Source of the DNA: an uncultured Lachnospiraceae bacterium
GTDB taxonomy: Bacteria; Bacillota; Clostridia; Lachnospirales; Lachnospiraceae
Assembly: GCA_910585995.1 (NCBI GenBank)
Contig: CAJUGG010000032.1
Location: 1-64,000, forward strand
Direction of reading: 5' to 3'
Length of the DNA: 64,000 nt
The notes beneath the pieces are model-generated. The model was not told the origin of the DNA, did no database searches, and saw nothing but the letters and a program-made list of their open reading frames with translations. The position numbers and the translations under genes were made by a program. How positions within the stretch are numbered: position 1 is the stretch's first letter; the number at the start of each line of letters is the position of its first letter. Positions 32,185 to 41,599 of this stretch are shown here, in pieces.

Positions 32185-34653
32185 CTACCCCTTTTGATCC
32201 TTCCTATACCTCCTTCGATAATACTCCATCGTCCGGTACTCGATGATATCTTTCATATGATTTTTGAAAGCTTCTTTGCTTATGACTTCCTTTAGATCCT
32301 CCCGAATAGCCAACATGTAGCCTTCTTTTTCGACAAAAAATCCTTTCCCAGAGATCGTTAAAAACTTCACAGGATTGCGTTTGGCATTGCTTAGGTGCTG
32401 TTTGTCGGTGATCTTTTGATATTCTTCGTATGTGATATCTTTTTTCAGATCTTTCCAGTTAATTCCGGTAGAAAAAAATTGCTTCCAGTAGTATAGGATA
32501 TCCTCTTCTGTAACCGCCTGCCTGATGTCTCCGTCATGATAAAATGCAGACAATATGGGCATCTTATAAGATTTCTGCATATCTGTTGTCTCCAGCAAAG
32601 TAAGAAACTCTCTCCCGATTCCGTCATAGATCTCTTGTTCTTCTGCTGTCAGATCATCTGATTTCTGAAGGTATTCCAGATATTTTCGTAATGGATTCTC
32701 TGTTGGATGTGTCATACACAGCTGATAGACCTGGTCTTCCATGTAGGTGAATAGTTCCATACGGCTTGGCACTTTTCCCAGGTATTCTTTTACCCGCCAA
32801 TACTCTTTTTGAATCTGTTCTTTGATCGTCTGGCCTTTCTTTGCCATTTCCTGAAACAAATCTATAAGCTGTAAGTCAAAATCCGCCATGCAGCCATCCG
32901 GAACATCCAATTCCTCGCAGACTTGGTCTGCCATGCCATACTCTCGTCCGGACTGGCCGCTTAACAAATATGGAACTTGTCCTGCTTTTGCATAATTTCC
33001 TATAAAATCCAGCACATTCAGATATTCTTTTTTTCTGCTTTTGCGAAGCCCGCGGCCCAACTGCTGAAGAAACACTACCGGAGATTCCGTAGGGCGCAAA
33101 AACATCACCATATCCACCGCAGGGATATCCACCCCTTCATTAAACATATCCACAGAAAAGATCACCCGAATCTCTCCGTTTTTCAACTGTTCAACCGCTG
33201 TCTCGCGTTCCTGTGAATATTCACCGTCTGCATTGCTGTAAACTGCCGCTGAGAGAACACCTCTTTGGGAAAATTCCCGCGCCATATCCTCTGCATGTAC
33301 TCTGCTGCTGCAAAATCCCAAAGCCCTCTGCGAGCGATATTTCTTATAATGGCGAAAGATCAACTCATAACGCTCTGCATTTCCAATATAAGCCCGATTC
33401 AGATCCTGCTCAGTGTAACTTCCTTTGACCAGGCGAAAACCTGAATAATCCGTCTTATCATAGATACCATAATAATGAAACGGAACCAACAGCCCCCGGT
33501 TGATAGCGTCCTTTAGAGAGATCTCATAAGGAACATGATAGTCACAGAGCTTGTAGATATTTCTGCCGTCCATCCGTTCAGGTGTAGCTGTCAGCCCCAG
33601 TAAAAATCGGGGTGTAAAGTACTCGATAATCTTCTGATACTGCTCTGTAACTGCATGATGAAATTCATCAATTACAATATAGTCAAAATAGTCCGGTGCA
33701 AAAAAATTATCCTGTAGATATTTCTCTTTCCCCAAAGTGGATACAGAAGCAAATATCACGGCTTTCTCCCGGTCTTTTCGTCTTTGATTAAAAAATCCAT
33801 AGTCTTCAGAATTTCTTACATTTCTAAATGAGATGGCTGCCTGTTTTAAGATCTCTTCGCGGTGTGCAACAAACAGTACATGTTGATACTGCATAGAATC
33901 AAAAGCCGCCAAATACGTCTTGCCCACCCCCGTTGCAGCCTGCACCAGCCCCTTCACAGCACCCTCTGCACGACTTACTTCCAGGGCATACAATGCCTCA
34001 ATCTGCGCACCCCTGGGCTGAAAGATCTCCACCGCCTGCTCCTCTTCTTCTGCCTCATCATACTGTTCAAGATCTTTTGCTGCCGCCGGACGTCTCCAAT
34101 TTTTGGCATATTTTTTAAGCTCTTCATCATCAATCACGATCGAATGATAATAGAACAAATCTTCAAAAGTCTCATAAAACATCTGAAAATTGCAGGGGTC
34201 TCTGTGGCTGTCAAAACGATAGTTCCATTCTATCCCCGATGTCAGTGCACTTCTGGACAGATTGGAAGAGCCTATATAGATCTCGCTTCTCTCATCCCGA
34301 TGGAAGATATAAGCTTTGGGGTGAAAAGAACGATGTTTCTCATTATAAAACCTTAGATCTACTTCATTATGTAGTTCTTTTTTAAGCAGACACAGAGCTG
34401 ACGGCTGCGTAATCCCCAGATAATTTCCGGTCATCAGGCGGATCTTTACGCCCCGCTCCAACGCATCCTTTAAATCTTTCAGAACCATCCGGACACCGGA
34501 TTCCATCAAAAATGACACAATGATATCAATCCGTTTCGCCTGCTTCATACTCATCTTTAACTGGTAATATAAAAACCTGGCATAGTTTTTGTCCCCAGTC
34601 ATCACATCTGTCTGTACTATCTTGGCCTTTTCTTCAATAAGATATTCAACCAT
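32185..34653 (-). CDS. PLD-nuclease / SF2 helicase fusion protein
   Basis: An 822-residue protein. Residues about 30-180 form a phospholipase D-like domain with one HxK motif (FHPKAYIF, His111/Lys113) and IYIGSSNLSRSAL. From about 210 an SF2 helicase core follows, with Walker A ATGVGKT (240-246), DEFH box (329-332), LGLTATPERMDG, and QQLGRGLRKS as motif VI. The C-terminal 250 residues are helical and unassigned. Such fusions occur in restriction- or defence-type loci, where the PLD domain cuts or binds nucleic acid. The start overlaps the methyltransferase end by 37 nt, with GAGAGG at 7 nt. This tight coupling places it in the TerB-helicase operon. Confidence 0.88.
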   Translation of the reverse strand: MVEYLIEEKAKIVQTDVMTGDKNYARFLYYQLKMSMKQAKRIDIIVSFLMESGVRMVLKDLKDALERGVKIRLMTGNYLGITQPSALCLLKKELHNEVDLRFYNEKHRSFHPKAYIFHRDERSEIYIGSSNLSRSALTSGIEWNYRFDSHRDPCNFQMFYETFEDLFYYHSIVIDDEELKKYAKNWRRPAAAKDLEQYDEAEEEEQAVEIFQPRGAQIEALYALEVSRAEGAVKGLVQAATGVGKTYLAAFDSMQYQHVLFVAHREEILKQAAISFRNVRNSEDYGFFNQRRKDREKAVIFASVSTLGKEKYLQDNFFAPDYFDYIVIDEFHHAVTEQYQKIIEYFTPRFLLGLTATPERMDGRNIYKLCDYHVPYEISLKDAINRGLLVPFHYYGIYDKTDYSGFRLVKGSYTEQDLNRAYIGNAERYELIFRHYKKYRSQRALGFCSSRVHAEDMAREFSQRGVLSAAVYSNADGEYSQERETAVEQLKNGEIRVIFSVDMFNEGVDIPAVDMVMFLRPTESPVVFLQQLGRGLRKSRKKEYLNVLDFIGNYAKAGQVPYLLSGQSGREYGMADQVCEELDVPDGCMADFDLQLIDLFQEMAKKGQTIKEQIQKEYWRVKEYLGKVPSRMELFTYMEDQVYQLCMTHPTENPLRKYLEYLQKSDDLTAEEQEIYDGIGREFLTLLETTDMQKSYKMPILSAFYHDGDIRQAVTEEDILYYWKQFFSTGINWKDLKKDITYEEYQKITDKQHLSNAKRNPVKFLTISGKGFFVEKEGYMLAIREDLKEVISKEAFKNHMKDIIEYRTMEYYRRRYRKDQKG

Positions 34654-35216
34654 CTCTCATCCTCTCGTCCTGGTCTGACATCTTTTGTCACCCATTCTTC
34701 TTCCAACTGAAAGACTGCCGTCTCTATCAGCAATTTTCTTAAGCTGTCCTCTGTCATATCTGTAAAATACCTGCCGTTTCTCTCTCCCTCAAACGTCCCA
34801 TATTTAAAAGAAGTGTAGACGATTCCATCTCGTTTTAATGCTGCTGCCATTTGAACCAGAACTTTTTTTAATTCCTTGTAAGGCAGATGCAAAACAGAAG
34901 AACAAGCCCAGATTCCGTCATAGGTGTCCACTGCTTTTAAATCCTGAAACAACATCTGTTTTACTTGAATACCTGTATATGTACTTGCAAGCTTACAGAT
35001 CTCAGTTGAGCCATCAACCGCATCCACCCGATATCCCTGTGTCAGAAAATACCTGGTATCCCTCCCAGATCCGCACCCCAGATCCAGAATATACGCATGG
35101 AGAAAAAGCTTACCCAAAAACCGATCCTGAACCGCACGAAAATCCACATCTTTTGTGGATTCAGCGAACATTTGTGCGTGTTGATCGTAATAGTTCAATG
35201 TGTTTGTATCCCACAC
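34617..35216 (-). CDS. Class I SAM-dependent methyltransferase
   Basis: A 199-residue methyltransferase with motif I ILDLGCGSGRDT (about 43-54), the acidic end of the next strand in VDAVDGS, and IWACSSVLHLPY. It resembles small TehB/UbiE-type enzymes acting on small molecules or proteins. No target-recognition domain or DPPY-type motif of DNA methylases is seen. The likely start is GTG 35216, inside the end of dus, 10 nt after GGAGG; a longer frame lacks support. It sits between dus and the PLD-helicase, with overlaps on both sides. Confidence 0.82.
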   Translation of the reverse strand: MWDTNTLNYYDQHAQMFAESTKDVDFRAVQDRFLGKLFLHAYILDLGCGSGRDTRYFLTQGYRVDAVDGSTEICKLASTYTGIQVKQMLFQDLKAVDTYDGIWACSSVLHLPYKELKKVLVQMAAALKRDGIVYTSFKYGTFEGERNGRYFTDMTEDSLRKLLIETAVFQLEEEWVTKDVRPGREDERWLNILLKKRPR

Positions 35217-36127
35217 TCCAATAGCACCTCCCTCACAACCTCTCGATACTCCGTAAGCCCCCTTACTTTCTTGATCTTCTTCCCATACCGTTCTGCCCCT
35301 TTGAACAGGTGGATCTGGTAGAACCACAGTTCTTTCATCTTAAAGAGTACGTTATTCTCCTCTAATCCTTCCTCTAAGTATCTCTGTATCAGTGTATCGT
35401 GGAACTGTTCAAACTGCTGTTTTGTGCCGTCGCAGAGCAGACCGGGGTTCAGGATGAGACCGCGGCCTAGCATTAGGCATCTTTCTTCTGGAAATCTTTG
35501 TTGAAATTCCTGGATCTTGCTGGCGGTGAACAGGTCTCCGTTGTAGCACAGGGGATTTTTGCTCTTTTTTATGGCTTCTTCATAGCAGGATAATCTGGGA
35601 GTATGATTATAGTAGTCTGTCTGCGTTCTTGGATGGATGATCAGCTCTTCTAGCGGAAATTGGTTGTAGATCTCTAAAAGTTTATGAAATTCTTCTGGGT
35701 CTTCTTTTCCAATCCTGGTCTTGATGGAGATCTTCAGATCCAATGCCCCATAGATCTCTTCCAGAAAATGCTTTAATTCTTCTGGAAGCGCTAAGAAACC
35801 AGAGCCTTTGCATTTGGAGGTTACTGTTCGGGACGGGCAGCCTAGGTTGAGGTTGACTTCCTGATAGCCCAGTTTTTGCAGGGCACGAGCCACTTTGATA
35901 AATCCGTCTGCCTGTTTTGTCAGGATCTGCGGGACGGCACAGATGCCCTCGTTGTGTTCCGGCAGGATCTCTTTTAATTCTTTTTTCTTAAAATCCCGCT
36001 TTTCATGAGGTTCGATAAAAGGGATAAAATATTTATCCAGGGGACGGTACACCTGCGCATGGGTCTGCCGGTAGACCCATGTGGTGATGCCTTCTAGTGG
36101 TGCAAAATAATAGCGGTAATCATTCAT
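35195..36127 (-). CDS. tRNA-dihydrouridine synthase family protein
   Basis: A 310-residue FMN-dependent TIM-barrel protein that reduces uridine in the tRNA D-loop. The start YYFAPLEGIT, the catalytic-Cys motif NLNLGCPSRTVTSKCKGSGFL (cited as NLGCPSRTV and GSGFL), the K[T]RIG phosphate-binding region and IIHPRTQTDYY are present. It is closer to the shorter DusC/DUS-like branch than to typical Firmicutes DusB. Its ATG overlaps the helicase stop by 8 nt and its end overlaps the methyltransferase by 22 nt, so it is an integral part of the defence-like operon. Confidence 0.9.
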   Translation of the reverse strand: MNDYRYYFAPLEGITTWVYRQTHAQVYRPLDKYFIPFIEPHEKRDFKKKELKEILPEHNEGICAVPQILTKQADGFIKVARALQKLGYQEVNLNLGCPSRTVTSKCKGSGFLALPEELKHFLEEIYGALDLKISIKTRIGKEDPEEFHKLLEIYNQFPLEELIIHPRTQTDYYNHTPRLSCYEEAIKKSKNPLCYNGDLFTASKIQEFQQRFPEERCLMLGRGLILNPGLLCDGTKQQFEQFHDTLIQRYLEEGLEENNVLFKMKELWFYQIHLFKGAERYGKKIKKVRGLTEYREVVREVLLECGIQTH

Positions 36128-38291
36128 ATTCTTTTACTTCTCCTGACAGTTTTTTAAGATATAAAGCAGCGCCTTTTAGGTCTAACAGATCCTGCAGCAG
36201 TTCTTTGCATTTTAGTTCTTCTGGTAAGATGTCAAAATATTTTCCTTCTATACGTTCTTTTCGAAGCAGATAAGCGGGACGGATGGGGCAGCCTTTCTCT
36301 AATATCTCAGCACACTTTTTTCTAAGGCGCTGTTCACGGATCGAATAGAGGCGGATTCCATAGAGAAATCCCCGAAGAACCACCTGTTCACAGGCGACCT
36401 GGTTGGAGTTCCACAGATAGTACAGGGTACGGATGGTGTCTGTTCCCAGCCGGGGAAATAAAAGCAGATTGTCTGTTCCTGGCTCTTTTTGCAGAGTCTT
36501 GGTTAGCCCATATTGTCTGGAAGCCGTACGCAGCTCATCTAAGATATCGGCAGCCTCTTCATCCAGGTAGGGATAGCTTTCCTTAGAAATCAGTACCTTG
36601 TGAATCTTTTCCATCGTCCTCTGATCGGTCTTAAGATCGCCTTTTCCGTTAAAATGAATATCTGCTTTGGCATATCCTGGTTCTACATCCAGGCGTTTAT
36701 GTTTTTTGTCGCAGCCTTGTACCAGCCAGGTATTACCAGCCAGGAAAAAGTAATCACCTGCCTTGTAGGCACGATCCACCATCCCGATCTCTTGTCCATT
36801 CCAGCGGACGCTATAAGTATCTTCTGCTTCAAAGACTGCATAAAAATCCATATTTATGCATATTTTTTCTCCCAGATCGGAGAGTCCGACTGCGCCATCC
36901 TCATACAATTTGATATAATCCAACCGCATCATCTGGTGCAGTACCTGCTTCAGTTCTTCCTGGGAAATGGCATGAAAAATGGAGAGTTCCAAAAGTTCTG
37001 CTGCCAGTCTCTTAGGCTGTAAACACCCTTTTTCACAGAGGATGGACAGCGTCTCATGGACAAGCAGGTTCAGAGGGTACTTTGGCAGTCTCTCTGTCTC
37101 CAGATATTTTTCCCGAAAATACAGTTCGATCATGGCGATGGTCCGCACCAGGCTAAGATCCAGACTTTCCAGTGCTTCTTCCGGTGCATAGTAGCGCAGG
37201 TGGAAGGCAATACTCGACTGCATGGTCTTTCTGCCGCTGCGCCCTACCCGTTGTACCATACTGGAGATGCGAAGCGGCTGGGATGCCTGGATCACTTCAT
37301 CCAGATCTCCAATGTCGATCCCCAGCTCCAAGGTCAGTGTCGTCCCGGTCAGTATCGGGCCGGAGCTGTGTTTCATACAGGCTTCGGTCTCTTCCCGAAG
37401 ATCTTTGGAGATGCTCCCATGGTGAATATAATAATGATCCACAAGCCCCTCTTTTTGCGCCAGGCGCCTTACCTGCGATACCAGAATCTCACACTCCCGT
37501 CGGGAATTGGTAAAGAGCAGCACGCGTTTTCCCTTTGCCTGTTCTAAGATCTTTTTCCCATACGCTTTGGGATAATCATTGCTTCTGATCCGCGTGGAAG
37601 TGACCGAGACCAGATACCTCCTTTTCTCTTCCTGATAATCGATCACTTTGGCTTTCCTAGTGCTTCCGGCACAGAGAAAGGTAAGCGCTTCTTTGGTATC
37701 CGCAATCGTGGCTGACAACCCAATTCGAACTGGTATTCTCTTTGTAATCCTCTGCATCCGTTCTAGGATGGCCAACAACTGCAGCCCTCTTTGATTTCCC
37801 ATAAAATAGTGGATCTCATCTATCACGATATACTGAACCTCTGAAAACAAGATCCTGATATTTTCCGGATGGCGGCACAACATGGCCTCTAAAGATTCCG
37901 GCGTAGTCTGCAAGATCCCGTCAGGCCATCTTAAAAGTCGTTCTTTTTTGGAGAGAGCCGCATCGCCATGCCATTTGGTGATTCGAAGATGCGTGCCCGC
38001 CAGCATCTCTTCAATCCGTTCAAACTGGTCGTTAATCAGCGCTTTCAGAGGGCTGATATACAAGATGCCTACACTGTTGACCGGATGATGATAGATCTCG
38101 GTCAGTGCAGGCATCAAAGCCGCCTCTGTCTTGCCCATCGCCGTCCCGGCTGTGAAGAGCAGATGATGTTCTTTTTCCAGCACTTCCCCCACCGCGCGGA
38201 TCTGCATAGAGCTTAGATGCTCCCAGTGTTTGTCATAGATATAATCCTGGATAAAATCCGCCAGAAGATCATAGGCCTGTGATTCTGTCAT
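36120..38291 (-). CDS. Lhr-like DEAD/DEAH helicase (Shango SngC / BrxHI-like)
   Basis: A 723-residue SF2 helicase. The Walker A loop is GTAMGKT (49-55), the Walker B box DEIH (158-161), the SAT motif lies near 193, and QRVGRSGR is motif VI. A winged-helix and a further C-terminal domain follow. It resembles the Lhr-type helicases of BREX (BrxHI) and the helicase of the Shango system. It would unwind or translocate on nucleic acid together with the adjacent ATPase. The start ATG overlaps the ATPase stop by 4 nt (ATGA). Confidence 0.87.
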   Translation of the reverse strand: MTESQAYDLLADFIQDYIYDKHWEHLSSMQIRAVGEVLEKEHHLLFTAGTAMGKTEAALMPALTEIYHHPVNSVGILYISPLKALINDQFERIEEMLAGTHLRITKWHGDAALSKKERLLRWPDGILQTTPESLEAMLCRHPENIRILFSEVQYIVIDEIHYFMGNQRGLQLLAILERMQRITKRIPVRIGLSATIADTKEALTFLCAGSTRKAKVIDYQEEKRRYLVSVTSTRIRSNDYPKAYGKKILEQAKGKRVLLFTNSRRECEILVSQVRRLAQKEGLVDHYYIHHGSISKDLREETEACMKHSSGPILTGTTLTLELGIDIGDLDEVIQASQPLRISSMVQRVGRSGRKTMQSSIAFHLRYYAPEEALESLDLSLVRTIAMIELYFREKYLETERLPKYPLNLLVHETLSILCEKGCLQPKRLAAELLELSIFHAISQEELKQVLHQMMRLDYIKLYEDGAVGLSDLGEKICINMDFYAVFEAEDTYSVRWNGQEIGMVDRAYKAGDYFFLAGNTWLVQGCDKKHKRLDVEPGYAKADIHFNGKGDLKTDQRTMEKIHKVLISKESYPYLDEEAADILDELRTASRQYGLTKTLQKEPGTDNLLLFPRLGTDTIRTLYYLWNSNQVACEQVVLRGFLYGIRLYSIREQRLRKKCAEILEKGCPIRPAYLLRKERIEGKYFDILPEELKCKELLQDLLDLKGAALYLKKLSGEVKEYE

Positions 38292-39628
38292 AATGTAAAT
38301 CCTTCATATTTTCCGCTTTGTGCTGCCTCTTCGGCATCAGAAGCCCCGATCATAGAAGCACTCATCTGAATCCCCTTCTGCGCTCCTAAAAAGTCTTCCA
38401 TCCGGTCTTCTACGCGCACTGTGCTCTTTAGATCCAATATAGTCAGAAAATCCCGGATAAATTCCCGCGGTGTCAGATGGTTGGCCGCGGCGATGCGATG
38501 GTACTCATAGTTCACAAACTGAATCCGTTCCTCTTCGGAAAAATAAGCCTCTGCTCTCTCGTTAAGCAGCCTGTGCATATCTTCCAGACGTTCTAACAGG
38601 GTCAAAAATTCCTCTGCAGTCAGCATGGAGAGCTTGATGATGGGAGCATGATAGATCTCATCTCCCTGTAAGGACGAATTGGAGAGGCGGCTCTTTAGTG
38701 CCTCATAGGAAAAGATGCCCCTCTTTTTATCATGAATCGAAGAAGGGATTCCGCACAGCACAATCCCTATATAGCGGGCTTCGTTCCCATAACAGTCATT
38801 GTATATGGACAAAAGCCGTTCAAAATTGTGCTCTCTGGTCACTGCATGGACGATATTTCTAGTGATCTGTGTCAGTTCATCTAAGAGTAGATAGAGACCT
38901 GTGTATCCAATCTCTTTGATCAGAATCGCCCACAGTTTGATATAGGAGAACCAGTCTCCATCTTCGATCACAGCATTGACTCCCAAGGCCTTTTTCGCCT
39001 CTGTCCGGGTCCGGTATTCGCCGCGCATCCACCGCAGTGCACAGCTTTTTTTCCTGGCATCTTTTGAAAAATATCCCTGAATATACTGAAAAAATATTTC
39101 ATAAAAATCAAATCCGTGGGGCAGCGCTTCGATCTTTTGGCGAAGCGGCGTAGAAGACTTTTGAAGATCTGTCAGGATCTCATCTACTTCTGTCAGCCCT
39201 TTTTGTTCTGCCTGTTCCTGGCAGTGACTAAGATAGGTATCCAGCACTTCCTCTAAAGCATTCCCGGACGGAGATGTCCTGGTACTCATCCGCGACAACA
39301 GGCACCGGTAAGTCTCCAGCCCCTCCCGCTTTGTCCCGCACAGCTTACGCTCCGGCGCCAGTTCACATTCCATCACCACAAAGCCCCGTAAAAGGGCTTC
39401 ATTTTTAATCAGTTTTGCCATAAAACTTTTTCCGGTGCCATAGGCTCCCTCTAAGAGACGAAAGGTCGAATACCCTTCTGCCACCTGTGCCATATCCTGT
39501 GTGATGGCTTCCACCTCGTCCCTGCGGCCCACAGCAATATACGGGAGTCCATTATCCGGCACACTTCCTCCCGCTAATGCATGCAGGATCGTCTTGGCAA
39601 TCCGCTTATTTACCTTCTGTTCCATCAT
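38288..39628 (-). CDS. BrxD-like P-loop ATPase (Shango SngB-like)
   Basis: A 446-residue AAA/STAND-like ATPase with Walker A GAYGTGKS (61-68) and Walker B LYLLLDEL (245-252), followed by QITRN. The family is DUF2791/BrxD, found next to Lhr-like helicases in BREX type 2 and in Shango. It probably forms a complex with the helicase (36120-38291) and the TerB protein. Its ATGATG start overlaps the TerB-gene stop by 4 nt, with GAGAGAGG upstream. The second ATG is equally possible. Confidence 0.88.
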   Translation of the reverse strand: MMEQKVNKRIAKTILHALAGGSVPDNGLPYIAVGRRDEVEAITQDMAQVAEGYSTFRLLEGAYGTGKSFMAKLIKNEALLRGFVVMECELAPERKLCGTKREGLETYRCLLSRMSTRTSPSGNALEEVLDTYLSHCQEQAEQKGLTEVDEILTDLQKSSTPLRQKIEALPHGFDFYEIFFQYIQGYFSKDARKKSCALRWMRGEYRTRTEAKKALGVNAVIEDGDWFSYIKLWAILIKEIGYTGLYLLLDELTQITRNIVHAVTREHNFERLLSIYNDCYGNEARYIGIVLCGIPSSIHDKKRGIFSYEALKSRLSNSSLQGDEIYHAPIIKLSMLTAEEFLTLLERLEDMHRLLNERAEAYFSEEERIQFVNYEYHRIAAANHLTPREFIRDFLTILDLKSTVRVEDRMEDFLGAQKGIQMSASMIGASDAEEAAQSGKYEGFTL

Positions 39629-41211
39629 GCTTCCTCTCTCACGATTTGATCCACATCTGCCTCGTAGTCTTCTATAATCTTCAGGACACCCGCTTCCTTT
39701 TCCAAAAGAAGATCTCCCATAAGTTGCAATGCTTTTTCATTAATCCGCTTGATCATCACAGGCTCTGGTATCCTGCATACGGACAAGAAATGCTCCGCTT
39801 CCTCCTTTTTTCCCTCTCGCAGATACCTCAGATACTGTCTCTCCTCCTGTTTCCACTCCTCGTCCTGCGCAGGTTTTGCTTCTGTCTCTTTTTTGTGAAT
39901 TATTTCACAAGATCTCAGACTTTCATAGTTTAGTTCTCCTTCACTTAGCATCCCAAGCACTGACTTTGCATCTGAGCGCGCTTTTTTCAGCCGCTTGGGA
40001 TCAATCGATTCGGGGACCTCTACACGCTCATAGTCCAGATCCGGCACATTTTTTGCCTGACTTTTTTTCTTTGGAAGAACGATCTGTTCGGCTGTAAAAA
40101 AGCGCTGCACCCCTTCTTCGATGGCTTTCTGAAACCTTGGATCACGCAGCATCCCTTTGATCTTTTCCACGTTTTTAGGATGATCTATGCCGATCGGATA
40201 ATTTTTATTTATCAGCTTGTTGACAGAAAATACTCTGTTTGGTGCTTTTATGGCCTTTCGGACACAGGATTCGGTGCAGTAGTAGAGAATACACAGCAGA
40301 TCCTGTGCACTTTCCCGCAGGATATAATACCAGAATTTCCAGTAATCCGAGAAATCCTGGTACTCATAATACATATAGTCGGATACCTGCACTCGCTTCG
40401 CGGGCTTTTCTTTTCCATACAAGACAGGATACTCCCCAAGATACATAGAGCCATAGAATCCATTCAGGATCATATGCCGAAAATCATACTCTGCAAAAGA
40501 GTCCTCTAAGCTCTGAAAGATATAGGGCATCGCACGCCATGTATATGTCACATAATTCTGAGCGGAACACAACTTGTCCACTTTTAAAAGTCTTGCATTC
40601 TGCCTTACATATCGGGCAGCTTCCCGGTAATCTCCTCTTTCTATCGCCTCATACAGTCGTCCGCTGAAATCTTTTCCTGTACATTTCTCCAGGCTGTCAA
40701 CCACCGGCATCAGCACCTCCGGATTCGACAGCATAAACAGACGGCAGATCATCGTAAAATATTCCTGAAACTTTTCCTTTGGTTTTGCTTTTTCACACAG
40801 CCTGTCCCAAAAAGAGAACAAGACTTCACAGGCCTCCAAAGGACTGTCCTGATAGATCAGATTGGCTACTTCTAGCAGATAATATGCGGCATAATTCAGA
40901 TCCTCCACCTCTGCTTTCTGTTCCCTAAACTGTCCTACAAGGGTATAATAATACAAGATCTGCTCGTCTGTCATCTCTTCTAAGCAGCGAACGATCTTAG
41001 TCAGCTTCACAGGCTTTGGGTGTTCTGCCTGAAGCCCTTTCATATACAAAGCCTCTTCCCGAAACAGCCGGATATCCGTCCGGGCATCTACCGGTTCCCT
41101 AAGTTCTGCATTTAGCGATCTCTGACGCTTCAGCTTGATCACATACCTTCGGAAAGCTTCCACTTTTCGCTCAGGCGTCAGTCTCTTTTCATACATCTTC
41201 TGTAGATCCAT
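39625..41211 (-). CDS. TerB-C domain protein (Shango SngA-like)
   Basis: A 528-residue, largely helical protein without signal peptide or membrane span. The C-terminal 60 residues (IKRINEKALQLMGDLLLEKE, IIEDYEADVDQI) match the TerB-C domain of tellurite-resistance-type stress proteins. The N-terminal region (about 20-330) is probably the accompanying TerB-N-type domain. In the Shango anti-phage system a TerB-domain protein is encoded with an ATPase and a helicase, as here. The ATG at 41211 follows GGTGGGG and lies 10 nt after the YjbR/MmcQ stop. Confidence 0.78.
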   Translation of the reverse strand: MDLQKMYEKRLTPERKVEAFRRYVIKLKRQRSLNAELREPVDARTDIRLFREEALYMKGLQAEHPKPVKLTKIVRCLEEMTDEQILYYYTLVGQFREQKAEVEDLNYAAYYLLEVANLIYQDSPLEACEVLFSFWDRLCEKAKPKEKFQEYFTMICRLFMLSNPEVLMPVVDSLEKCTGKDFSGRLYEAIERGDYREAARYVRQNARLLKVDKLCSAQNYVTYTWRAMPYIFQSLEDSFAEYDFRHMILNGFYGSMYLGEYPVLYGKEKPAKRVQVSDYMYYEYQDFSDYWKFWYYILRESAQDLLCILYYCTESCVRKAIKAPNRVFSVNKLINKNYPIGIDHPKNVEKIKGMLRDPRFQKAIEEGVQRFFTAEQIVLPKKKSQAKNVPDLDYERVEVPESIDPKRLKKARSDAKSVLGMLSEGELNYESLRSCEIIHKKETEAKPAQDEEWKQEERQYLRYLREGKKEEAEHFLSVCRIPEPVMIKRINEKALQLMGDLLLEKEAGVLKIIEDYEADVDQIVREEA

Positions 41212-41221
41212 GACCCCACCC

Positions 41222-41554
41222 TTACTTTTTCGCACACAGATCATAGCTCTCTGCGATCATCCGTTTTAACTCTTTCTTTGGTATCGTCCCATCCAGAATC
41301 AAAGAATTCCAATACTTTTTGTTCATATGATAAGCCGGCACCACCGCCTCGTATGTCTGTCTCCACAGATCCCGCCACTGCGGATCACACTTCACATTGA
41401 CCCATATCTTATCTTCCCGCTCGTAGATCCAGGCAAAGATACGATTCGTAGTCCGTATCCGCATACAGGTCCAGTTGGCGTCGTGAAATGGATAATCTTC
41501 ATATGTATGGGAGAATGTAAGGCAATAGGCGATCACTTCTTTTCTGCTCTTCAT
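41222..41554 (-). CDS. MmcQ/YjbR family protein
   Basis: A 110-residue protein with the compact CyaY-like fold of the MmcQ/YjbR family. Landmarks are MKSRKEVIAYCLTFSHTYEDYPFHD, cited as YCLTFSHTYEDYPF, then IWVNVKCDP, VVPAYHMNKKYWNSL and LILDGTIPKKEL. The family is usually described as DNA-binding, though the molecular role is not established. The ATG at 41554 follows GGAGG at 5 nt. It is the first gene of the operon that contains the TerB/ATPase/helicase trio. Confidence 0.9.
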   Translation of the reverse strand: MKSRKEVIAYCLTFSHTYEDYPFHDANWTCMRIRTTNRIFAWIYEREDKIWVNVKCDPQWRDLWRQTYEAVVPAYHMNKKYWNSLILDGTIPKKELKRMIAESYDLCAKK

Positions 41555-41584
41555 ACAGTCCTCCTTCTCCTTTTTTATATCATC

Positions 41585-41593
41585 AGTATAACA
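41585..41593 (-). promoter_or_regulatory. Extended -10 promoter of the defence-like operon
   Basis: On the minus strand TGTTATACT (41593 to 41585) is an extended -10 element, about 30 nt before the MmcQ/YjbR start. A weak TTG-type -35 would fall within the right arm of the hairpin at 41600-41654. So the operon starts directly behind the tadA terminator region. Confidence 0.65.
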
Positions 41594-41599
41594 TACATC

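Noticed and set aside
34617..35216. DNA methyltransferase of a restriction system
   Set aside because: Only a small class I SAM fold is seen, without a target-recognition domain or the DPPY/NPPY catalytic motif.
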